Shown one piece after another: positions 9,748-17,358 of a stretch of DNA of 64,000 bases. Made by a program: the position numbers and the translations under genes. Origin of the DNA: Pseudomonadota bacterium (GTDB taxonomy: Bacteria > Desulfobacterota > Binatia > Binatales > Binataceae); NCBI GenBank assembly GCA_021324755.1, contig JAJPIL010000004.1:1-64000 (forward strand), read 5' to 3'. The notes beneath the pieces were generated by a model that did not search any database, was not told the DNA's origin, and saw only the letters and a program-made list of their open reading frames with translations. Every line of letters starts with the position of its first letter. Position 1 is the stretch's first letter.

Positions 9748-11442
9748 TCACGTGATACCTTCCTGGAGGTAAGCAGGCCTTGGGAATCGTAGCTTTACAG
9801 GTTGGCGGAAGGTAGCATGGCTAATCACAAGCTCCCCCTTCTGTAAACGCGAGACGTTTGCCTTAACCGCCTGGTCCAAAAAACGATAGGCAGGAGAAGA
9901 CAGCTCAGCTGAGCCACTGCGACCGATGATAACTGTTGAACAGTTGCCAACGACGCGCTCATGCACCGCGCTCATGAACTGTTCCGCCCCCAATAGCACC
10001 ACACCCAAGGAGCGGCCACGCTCGGCGATGTCCAGCACTTGCTGGATGATGGGCGACTCCCCTCCGCGTGCCGGCGCGTATTTGTTAAGTTCATCCACAA
10101 AGATGATGACTTTCTCCGGCAGGTCTTGGGCTTCGCTCCCTTCCTCCGCGTAAAGAGCGTAAATGGTGCGCAGGATATCGCCAAAGACTAGGGTCTGCTC
10201 ATCGTCGGCAAGACGCGCAATGTCCACTACGATCGTCTCCCCAGCGCGTATCCGGGCGATCTCCTCAGCGAGCTTTTTGGCTTTGTTCGGGCGCTGGGAG
10301 ACGAAAATCCCTGTCTGGCGGGTCTGCACAATGCGCCGGAGCAGACGGCGAAAGCGGCCAACAGATACAGCGCGCACGTCACCCAACGGCTGGGCTTGAC
10401 CGTCTTTGACCAGCGGCTCGCGGTCCAGTAAACTGCTCCAATCAGTTACGTTACCCCATTTTTTAGAAGGGCCCCATTTTCCGGTTTTTGGGTCAGAAAG
10501 CCCCTGGTGGATCTCCCCAATCAGTGCCCCGACAGTATCCCATGGATCGGGAATGTTGGACAGAAGCAGGTCCAGCTTGTCGTACGTGTCGGCGAGTGAG
10601 TAAGCGTAAAGGAACCAGTTGCGCTCCGGGGTGCGGAAACTGTTCGGTCGCCCGGTGGTGTCGGTATCTTTGCCATATGGTAGCAGATAGCGCACGTTGC
10701 CGAAGGGCTGAGGCGTGAGACCGAGCCTCTGCCACAGTTGGTGCTCTTCGGGAGTTAACCCGCCACGCGGCGACTGGTCGATCGATAGCAAGTCGCCATG
10801 CTTGACGTTCAGAATAATAACGCCGATACGGTCTCGCTTTTCTGCTTTTTGCAGAATGGATTGGATCAGGAAGATGGCGTACGAGGTTTTGGTCGCAAGT
10901 CCGGAAATGCCGGTGATGTTCACGTGGGCACCCTCGGGGCCCAAGATATAGCGGCCGTCTAGGTAGACAACGGCCCACGTGCCATTGGACATTTCGATCA
11001 GACCCGCCGGTATCCGGTAGCGCTCGGCCACCTGGTCAATGCCCAAAGCGGTGTGAATACCCGCTTCATCCGCAAAGCGTACGGGCCGGTCGTTCATTAC
11101 TGGCACGTAGATGTTTCGGTCATTGGACAGAACCGCTACCCGGGCAACCGTGGTGCCTTGCCTTACCGTGTTGGGTTCGCTAGAGACCTGACCGAAGTTG
11201 TTGGAGATAAAGTTAGAAAGATGCGTCGGCGAGTCGGTACTATGTTCCAAGGTGGTGACGATACCGAAGGTCCGGCTCTTCCCATCCGGGGCAACCTGCT
11301 CGGCCTCCACAATGTCAAATGGGTTCACGATTAAGTTAGGGGCAAGCCAGAAGAAAAATTCGTCAGACGAGTTGGGTTGGCTGGCCGTCGCAGATGAGAG
11401 ACCAATAACAGAACGATCGTTAGAGTCCACGATAGAGTCCAC
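9748..11442 (-). CDS. HerA-type hexameric ATPase / DNA translocase
   Basis: The 564 residues carry a HerA/FtsK-fold (DUF87-like) ATPase. The N-terminal about 120 residues look like a HAS-barrel region. The Walker A is at about 178-186 (GISGLATKT) and the Walker B near 445 (VIIFVDELNKY), with an RSG-type region (ERGRSLGVVLLGAEQF) after it. HerA family proteins partner NurA nucleases for DNA end processing, or act in anti-phage systems. The GTG start at 11442 follows GGAGGTG, which sits inside the last codons of the nurA-like gene, so they form one operon. It is the last gene of a three-gene cassette with a methyltransferase fusion, which argues for defence rather than housekeeping repair. Confidence 0.88.
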   Translation of the reverse strand: MDSIVDSNDRSVIGLSSATASQPNSSDEFFFWLAPNLIVNPFDIVEAEQVAPDGKSRTFGIVTTLEHSTDSPTHLSNFISNNFGQVSSEPNTVRQGTTVARVAVLSNDRNIYVPVMNDRPVRFADEAGIHTALGIDQVAERYRIPAGLIEMSNGTWAVVYLDGRYILGPEGAHVNITGISGLATKTSYAIFLIQSILQKAEKRDRIGVIILNVKHGDLLSIDQSPRGGLTPEEHQLWQRLGLTPQPFGNVRYLLPYGKDTDTTGRPNSFRTPERNWFLYAYSLADTYDKLDLLLSNIPDPWDTVGALIGEIHQGLSDPKTGKWGPSKKWGNVTDWSSLLDREPLVKDGQAQPLGDVRAVSVGRFRRLLRRIVQTRQTGIFVSQRPNKAKKLAEEIARIRAGETIVVDIARLADDEQTLVFGDILRTIYALYAEEGSEAQDLPEKVIIFVDELNKYAPARGGESPIIQQVLDIAERGRSLGVVLLGAEQFMSAVHERVVGNCSTVIIGRSGSAELSSPAYRFLDQAVKANVSRLQKGELVISHATFRQPVKLRFPRPAYLQEGIT

Positions 11443-11448
11443 GATTGT

Positions 11449-12576
11449 TCACCTCCACTTCAGGAATTGCTGCACGACGTCACGCGAGAGGAGGCTTTCC
11501 TTCACGGCGCTCTCGGCGAGGAAGATGGGATAGAGATGCGCATGCCAGCGACGATCCTGACCGTGCGGCGTGACACTACGCTCGGCCACCAGCGCACGCG
11601 AAATCTGGTCGATCAGGTCAGACCGCACTGGTTGCTGGGATGGGTTCGCCAGCTCAACCTTTACCACCCCCATAAGCGGGTAGTCTAGCTGTTTTTGTTC
11701 ACGGAGACGGACGTACCAGAATACAACCTTGCCCTCGCGCGCACTGAAGGCAGGCGTTCTATGTTCCGCTTGCAGGTCGGCGAGCAGTTTGTATATAGAG
11801 CGACGCTCAGCGCGTGGCCCTTTGCCGAAAACAAACTGTGGGTCTTTACGGAAATTCTTGGCAACTCCTACAACTTGGGACTGCTGCCTAGCCGCCAGTA
11901 TTCCCAAAATGGGATCAAATTGAAGAGACCCATCGGCGATGAGCCAGGTGTTTTCTGAGAGTTTAGGCAGGATTTTCTCGATCAACTCGGCTTCCAAACT
12001 ATGCATCTGAAAGCGGACCTTTCCCCCTGCTTTATTGCGCAAGTCATAATCCGAAAGCAAGTCGCTCACGATGTCTCGCTCCGTCAGGTCCACCAGTCTC
12101 AAGTTGCTCTGCGAAGCCATATCTTCCAGCTTTTTCCAAACGGCTTCGGAGAGGCGCCCTTTCCCGGCAAGTAAAATGTATTTCACCTGCAATTCCTCGC
12201 GCCGTACGGAGCCGTCGTCCTCGCGCCGCACAACGCAGGCCCCGACTTGAGCGAAGTGCACGGGAGATTCCCGCTCATTTTCCAGCACCGTGCCCAAAAA
12301 GTAGGAGCGGAAAGAGCCGTCTAGGAAGTAACGGAAGGGATGCTGCTCGGCACGCCCCAGAGGCGGCACGGGCCTATACAGGCGCGGGGTAGTTGCCGAA
12401 AGGTCGGGCTCAAAGACAGTTTCAAAGACCTTTTCGCCCTCGTTGAAGGCCTGGTCCTCCCGCTCCTCAAAGTCGGGGCGCTCCAGGTCTTCGACGGCAC
12501 CACCAACAGCCGGAAGCACTTCCACCTCCTGAGAAATAGTCTTGAGGATTTCCCGCAGCTCTTGCAAAACTCTCAT
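11449..12576 (-). CDS. NurA-domain nuclease
   Basis: A 375-residue NurA-like 5'-3' nuclease. The metal-binding DGS motif is at residues 86-88 (FLDGSFRS) and a second DGS at 215-217 (WLIADGSLQF). The C-terminal LYPIFLAESAVKESLLSRD segment matches the conserved end of NurA domains. NurA works with HerA, whose gene follows after 6 bp. The start codon overlaps the end of the upstream methyltransferase gene by 4 bp (ATGA), so expression is coupled. I did not see a fused extra domain. Its exact substrate here is inference: phage or unmodified DNA if the cassette is a restriction system. Confidence 0.85.
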   Translation of the reverse strand: MRVLQELREILKTISQEVEVLPAVGGAVEDLERPDFEEREDQAFNEGEKVFETVFEPDLSATTPRLYRPVPPLGRAEQHPFRYFLDGSFRSYFLGTVLENERESPVHFAQVGACVVRREDDGSVRREELQVKYILLAGKGRLSEAVWKKLEDMASQSNLRLVDLTERDIVSDLLSDYDLRNKAGGKVRFQMHSLEAELIEKILPKLSENTWLIADGSLQFDPILGILAARQQSQVVGVAKNFRKDPQFVFGKGPRAERRSIYKLLADLQAEHRTPAFSAREGKVVFWYVRLREQKQLDYPLMGVVKVELANPSQQPVRSDLIDQISRALVAERSVTPHGQDRRWHAHLYPIFLAESAVKESLLSRDVVQQFLKWR

Positions 12577-15500
12577 GCTTCTGCCTCCGTCGTCTCTTCA
12601 GATTTCCCCTCCAGCTCACGCAGGCTCTGCTGGATCTCATGCAGTTCACTATCAGTGAGGCCCCATAACTGCGCCGCCTGGCGGTCAATCTCGGCCTCGA
12701 TCTGCCGCAGCCGCTTTTCGTCCTGCGCCCTTGCCGCCTCATGCGCGCCTTGCGATAGCTCTGCCAGCCGCTGGTGCACCGGGTCGGACGGATCGTAGCG
12801 CGGGATGCGGATGTGTTGGAGGATGTGCGGATCGGGATGAAGGACAATGTAGGCTTGAACCACGAGTCGGGCAGGTGAAGAGTTCAATACAGCACAGAGG
12901 TAATGCGCCTCCTTCCTGGTGGTGCAATCAACGAGGATAAGCGTGTGGTCTGCAACTGTTGGTTTATCATCAAAAGGTGGTGCGACAGCAGCATTGAGGG
13001 TGCACGCCACCTCGCGCCACACCACTTTCCACGGGGCGAAAGTATACTCGCCAACATCGAACATTGAGTAGAATGGGCCCGTTTCCACTACTTTTCCGCC
13101 GCGCTCGGGGCGCGTAAAGTAGCGCTTGAACGCCGCCCGTTTCCGCAGTGCGTGTTCGAACCGCTTGAGATAGCCGTAGGTCCGAGGGTAGCGACCTTGC
13201 AGTTCTTGCTCATCTATACCGCGCCGTTTGACCGGGTTCTGTACCATTAGGATCAGCGCCGAAGGTTCCGCCCGCCAGCGTCTCACATCTCGTCCGCGAA
13301 GGAGGGGATAGAGCAAGTCAGGTTCAATGGGTTCGGTGATCTCGTCCACCCTGACTTTAGCTCCTTCGGTAAGGTTGCGTACCACCACAAGCCCGTCGGG
13401 GCGCTTCATGACTGGCTCGACCCAGTAGACGGCGTTGGTACCGCCGGTATACGCACCAGCGTGGGCCTCGTAATCCGATCGACCGAGCAGCTTGTGCACG
13501 GCTCTTAGCGCTCTAGGACGTGCGGTAAGCCACGGGGAAGTGGGGTCATTCGAATCAACGGGTTCGGCAAAGAACCGCAGGCGTTTGGTGGCTTTGGCCA
13601 CATCTTGTAGCGTGCTCTCGTAGGTGAAGCGGCTGCCCTTCACCTTGCGCCACACAGTGTAAGGCACGGGGTACCTCGTCGGCTTCCCCTTCTCCAGCAC
13701 CATCACCGCCGTGCGGTTGGAAGCGCCCTCAAAGGGCTTGAGGTCAACGATGTCGTCTACGTGCACAACGGCGAGTGGGATTGGCTTCCGGCTACCTTGA
13801 GGAATCTGAAATCGCCGAAAGCCCTGGCCGGCTCCTGAGGTCTTGAACAGGGACTGCGTAATGACGAAGCCGAGTTTCCCCCTTTCTTTAAGCAGCTCGT
13901 CCGTCACGGTTAAGGTCATCAGCATCGAGATATCCTTCTTTCCCTTGCCCAGGATCGTGTCCATCCCGCCGTGGGGAAAAAGACCATAGTGTTCCCAAAT
14001 GGGCTTGATCGCCCGACGGTAGCCGTCCGGCAAATGCTCCCAATTCACCCAGGGTGGATTACCGACGACGTAGTCAAATTGTCCCACAGTAAGTGGGGCA
14101 AAGTTGTTTTTTAGCAGTCGTGCCCACAGGCCATTCAACCCCTGCCGATGCAGATCGAGCAGTTGTTCATATAGGGTGCGTACAAGGGAGTTGGTGCGGC
14201 CATCCCAGCCGTTGTCTTCTAGTGGAATGGCGCTCTGGCAGTGCTGGAGGAAGACATCTGCCTTTAAACCATTGCGTACGCTTTCTTCCGCAAGGTTACA
14301 GAACCGGTCGAAACGCTCCCGCGCGCACAAGGCGGCGGGCACGCTGAAAGTCCCAACGGCGGTGGGGAACTCGTAAGTGCCGTGGCTGAAAAGCTCTTTG
14401 CTCATCGCGGGCATCCGCACCGAGTCGGCCAGGTACACAGGGATCGTGATATCGCGCCGGCGATGTTCCAGCAGATTGGCAATTGCCAGCAGGTAGTTGA
14501 CCCGCGCGGTAAGCACGGCGAGCGGGTTCAGGTCAAAGCCCACGACGTTGTTCAAGATGGCGTGCAGTAGGTCGCTCTCCTGCAGCATGAGCGCCCGGCC
14601 GAGCTCGATCATGCGCGCGATGATGAGGACGAGAAACGTGCCGGATCCGCATGCCGGATCAAGAAAGCGCGTTTGCAAAAGTTTCCGGCGCAGGCGGCCC
14701 TCATCGCGTCGGGGGTGTCCGGCGAAAAATTCATTGTCCACCTGGACCAGCAGCCGTTGGGCGAGCCAGTCGGGCGTGTAATACTCGCCCAGGTTGTGGC
14801 GGATTTCGGGAGGCAAGAGGTAATGGTAGAGCTTCTTGAATAGGTCGCGCGTCTCCTCTGGCACGAAAGTCAACGTAGTTGGGTCGTATTCATCCAGGCG
14901 GCCGACAATCTGACGGATCGCTCTCTCTATTATGTCGTTCCAGGCGTGCAGATACCACTCAAAGAAGTCACCCTCCAGTAGGTTAAGGAGGCCATAGGCG
15001 CGGAAGATACCGCCCGACTCCAGCTCTTGGAGCCGACGGCGCAAAGTTTCGCCGTCGGCGGTTACCAGTTCGCCAAACGCCGGCGTGCCCAGCTTGACGC
15101 CGAGGTGCCGTGAAAGGGCGAGCCAGGCGAGCAATTTGACGAGTAAAGCAAAGTAGGTGTGCAGGACAAAAAAGAAGCGCTCGGCCTCCTCGGCGCTGCG
15201 GATCTCAAAGCCGGCCCTGCGCACCCACCTTTTCAGCGGTTCGAGCTTGCGACCGCCGAAAGCCTCCGAGTAATCGATCGCCTCGCTGAAAAAGAGCCGC
15301 CACTGTTCAAAAAGCCTAGCAACAAGACCATCTGGCGCCCTGAGGGCTGCGCCGAGCGCCTGGAATAGGCCGTGCAGGACGTTCTGCGCGCGCAGCTGCT
15401 CTATGGCGAAATCCCGGTTGAGGTTTTCGGAGGTGAGCGCAATGCCGGAGGAAAGACCGGCCAGCCAACTCAGAAAGCGCTCAAGCGAGCATTGGTTGAC

Positions 15501-15944
15501 CTCAACCGGAGCTTCTTCCCTCCATTGGCCGTTGATATAACGGACGAAGATGAAGAAGTGACCATCGAAGACGACGCCGGCTAGGCGGTCCATCTGGCGG
15601 CGCTCTTTTTTTGCCAGGCCGCTCATATAATTTTTAACTTGCTGGACCGCACGCTTCGTGGCTTTGCCTGAGGCTTTCTTGAGCACGCCGGGGCGCTCAT
15701 ACTCGATAATCAGACGGTTGAAAACGGCATCGGCGCGGCCGGTGGCGAGGGTGTATTCGGCGTGGGCTAGCGGATTCAAGCTGATCTCGCCACAGAATTT
15801 GTCAAGCAGCGGGTCAATCACGCGGCGAAAATCGGCCTCCGTTGGCGCGGAGGGCAAGATGCGCTTCAACTCATGAAGAATTCCCTCCGCCGTTTTGGAA
15901 ATTATCTTTTCACGCTCTTGTAGGGTCGGCATGACGTCCACCAA
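12573..15944 (-). CDS. Type IIG-like nuclease / adenine DNA methyltransferase
   Basis: An 1123-residue fusion. The N-terminal region (about 60-90) has a PD-(D/E)XK-like nuclease pattern: GRADAVFNRLIIEYERPG, with D72, E81 and E83. An Eco57I/N6-adenine methyltransferase core follows, with the SAM motif LDPACGSGTF near residue 428 and the catalytic NPPW motif near 628. The C-terminal half has the TaqI-type specificity character (LLYPLLRGRDVRRW; YTFAPWKVVWREV; ILQHIRIPRY). One polypeptide could therefore both modify and cut. It heads an operon with NurA and HerA proteins, overlapping the NurA gene by 4 bp. That arrangement is neither classical type I, BREX nor DISARM as I know them. Confidence 0.85.
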   Translation of the reverse strand: MVDVMPTLQEREKIISKTAEGILHELKRILPSAPTEADFRRVIDPLLDKFCGEISLNPLAHAEYTLATGRADAVFNRLIIEYERPGVLKKASGKATKRAVQQVKNYMSGLAKKERRQMDRLAGVVFDGHFFIFVRYINGQWREEAPVEVNQCSLERFLSWLAGLSSGIALTSENLNRDFAIEQLRAQNVLHGLFQALGAALRAPDGLVARLFEQWRLFFSEAIDYSEAFGGRKLEPLKRWVRRAGFEIRSAEEAERFFFVLHTYFALLVKLLAWLALSRHLGVKLGTPAFGELVTADGETLRRRLQELESGGIFRAYGLLNLLEGDFFEWYLHAWNDIIERAIRQIVGRLDEYDPTTLTFVPEETRDLFKKLYHYLLPPEIRHNLGEYYTPDWLAQRLLVQVDNEFFAGHPRRDEGRLRRKLLQTRFLDPACGSGTFLVLIIARMIELGRALMLQESDLLHAILNNVVGFDLNPLAVLTARVNYLLAIANLLEHRRRDITIPVYLADSVRMPAMSKELFSHGTYEFPTAVGTFSVPAALCARERFDRFCNLAEESVRNGLKADVFLQHCQSAIPLEDNGWDGRTNSLVRTLYEQLLDLHRQGLNGLWARLLKNNFAPLTVGQFDYVVGNPPWVNWEHLPDGYRRAIKPIWEHYGLFPHGGMDTILGKGKKDISMLMTLTVTDELLKERGKLGFVITQSLFKTSGAGQGFRRFQIPQGSRKPIPLAVVHVDDIVDLKPFEGASNRTAVMVLEKGKPTRYPVPYTVWRKVKGSRFTYESTLQDVAKATKRLRFFAEPVDSNDPTSPWLTARPRALRAVHKLLGRSDYEAHAGAYTGGTNAVYWVEPVMKRPDGLVVVRNLTEGAKVRVDEITEPIEPDLLYPLLRGRDVRRWRAEPSALILMVQNPVKRRGIDEQELQGRYPRTYGYLKRFEHALRKRAAFKRYFTRPERGGKVVETGPFYSMFDVGEYTFAPWKVVWREVACTLNAAVAPPFDDKPTVADHTLILVDCTTRKEAHYLCAVLNSSPARLVVQAYIVLHPDPHILQHIRIPRYDPSDPVHQRLAELSQGAHEAARAQDEKRLRQIEAEIDRQAAQLWGLTDSELHEIQQSLRELEGKSEETTEAEA

Positions 15945-15946
15945 TG

Positions 15947-16204
15947 CTAACTGAACTGCGTCCGGTATGCCCGGGTGGAGATGCGCTCGTGGATGTGGAG
16001 GGAAACGACATCCACCTCAAAGGAGGTGTGCTCGGCTTTGCCTGCCCAGACTAGTTGCGGGTCGAGGTGAGGATCGTAGGTGTACGATCTTGTCACTTGC
16101 TGGCGAACTTCGAAGGTAGGCGCAATTCCAGCCGGTGGATTGTTCTTGCGCCTAGCTTCTGTGTGCCGAAAGTCGCGCACGCCCTTGGGATCTCTGATCC
16201 TCAT
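15947..16204 (-). pseudogene. N-terminal fragment of a DNA methyltransferase (probable)
   Basis: 85 codons upstream of and co-directional with the methyltransferase fusion, after an AGGGGGTAG ribosome binding site. The text RRKNNPPAGIAP...YDPHLDPQLVWAGKAEHTSFEVD...VSLHIHERISTRA resembles, from memory, the N-terminus of site-specific (type III/Mod-like) adenine methyltransferases that pair with a helicase. Similarity stops after ISTRA and the frame ends ten nucleotides later. The parsimonious reading is a deletion remnant of an older restriction system. The alternative is a small standalone protein read as the first gene of the operon, since only 2 bp separate it from the next start. Confidence 0.5.
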
Positions 16205-16560
16205 GTTGCTACCCCCTAAGAATGTTCACTTCGACAACCCATGGGTGTTTGGCTGACGTATCTGCCGTTTCTGAGAAATTCGTGGGTGAGCATGCGCGGT
16301 CGTCGCCCGTCTTCTCGAGCTTTGCACCACACGGACGGTTACCAGCTCTCGATGGCGCTGGTTCATCTCGGCCTCGGCGAAAAGCTCTGATTGGCCGGGT
16401 CGCATCGTCGACGACCGAGAAGCACGGACGGCGCACCTATACGCAGATTACGTTTCTGCCATTCCTGGTTCTGACACCCTTTTCAATGATTTGCCTCATC
16501 GCGTAACTTTCGCGCCACGCCTCGAGGCTCAAGCCCCCCTTTAGTCAAAAGCTGCGCTCA
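16205..16560. other. Intergenic between methyltransferase fragment and DsbA-like gene
   Basis: A perfect 10-bp palindrome, ACCCATGGGT (16237-16246), lies 33 bp upstream of the 85-codon fragment. It could be an operator for the minus-strand restriction operon. The open frames here have no recognisable content. Confidence 0.35.
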
Positions 16561-17178
16561 TCAAGTTTCGTCGCGCAGACATCGCGCGACGAAATCGAGG
16601 CGGTCTTTGCCCCAGAAAAGCTCCTCTCCCACAATGAACGTCGGAGCGCCGAACACGCCTCGGGCTTCAGCCTCGGCCGTAAGACGGGCAAGCTCCGAGC
16701 GAGCGGCTTCCTCGTCGGCAAGTCTGAGCAAAGCGTCCGAATCGAGACCCACCTGGTCGGCGCATCGTCGGAGCACGCGCTCTTCCCTTACGTCCTCGTC
16801 TCGCTCCCAGTAAGCTCGGAAAACCGATTGAGCAAAGGAGCCTACCTGAGCAAGAGCATAATCCCCAGGTTTACCGAGGTACGCCGGTATTGCCACGGTA
16901 GCGCGAAGCGCAAGCGAGGTCTTGATCGGAAAACGGCTCGGACGCTTGAAGGGAAGGCCTGTAAAGCGCGCGTAGCGCTGATGGTCCTGCCATAGATAGC
17001 GAGCTTTGCTCGGATGCATCTGCGTGACGTCGAAACCGGTATGGCGAAAAAGAGCTGCCAGATGGATGGGGAGCCATCGAATCGATGCCCCTGCTTGCTC
17101 GCAAATGGGCGGTAACATGAATGCGGCAAAGTAACTGTTGGTGCTGGAGTAATCGAAATAAAAGTCGACGACTTTCAT
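16561..17178 (-). CDS. DsbA-family / 2-hydroxychromene-2-carboxylate isomerase-like protein
   Basis: A 205-residue thioredoxin-fold protein of the kappa-GST/HCCA isomerase group. It begins VVDFYFDYSSTNSYFAAF, where the catalytic serine replaces the DsbA CxxC. The C-terminal GVFGAPTFIVGEELFWGKDRLDF signature is typical of the family. It is probably cytoplasmic, with no signal peptide. The ATG at 17178 is preferred over the TTG three codons earlier. It is divergent from the CRISPR operon and has no obvious role in it; it may be involved in aromatic degradation or glutathione chemistry. Confidence 0.88.
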   Translation of the reverse strand: MKVVDFYFDYSSTNSYFAAFMLPPICEQAGASIRWLPIHLAALFRHTGFDVTQMHPSKARYLWQDHQRYARFTGLPFKRPSRFPIKTSLALRATVAIPAYLGKPGDYALAQVGSFAQSVFRAYWERDEDVREERVLRRCADQVGLDSDALLRLADEEAARSELARLTAEAEARGVFGAPTFIVGEELFWGKDRLDFVARCLRDET

Positions 17179-17304
17179 GACGAGCAACCTGCCTTTGTAC
17201 GTGTTTGAACTCTCGCGTGTCCGATACCAAAACCGAGGACCCGGTACAACCGCGCACGAGTTTTGTTTTATTCCGCTAAAAAGCCTGTTACAGCGTTTCT
17301 ACGC

Positions 17305-17333
17305 TTGACAAAGCTTAAATTACACGGTAAAAT
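17305..17333 (+). promoter_or_regulatory. Near-consensus sigma-70 promoter of the type III-B operon
   Basis: TTGACA (17305-17310), a 17-nt spacer and TAAAAT (17328-17333) make a nearly perfect housekeeping promoter. Transcription should start near 17340, directly before AAGGAG (17345-17350) and the GTG at 17359. This excludes the ATG at 17263 as the start of the first gene and suggests strong constitutive expression. Confidence 0.8.
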
Positions 17334-17358
17334 GAATCTTCGACAAGGAGAGCACGAG

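Noticed and set aside
16209-16436. 75-codon minus-strand frame between the methyltransferase fragment and DsbA-like gene
   Set aside because: Arg/Pro-rich, no recognisable segment, and no ribosome binding site at its start.
17263-17358. Longer N-terminus of the CARF gene from the ATG at 17263
   Set aside because: It would start upstream of the -35/-10 promoter at 17305-17333, and the added residues do not resemble a CARF start.
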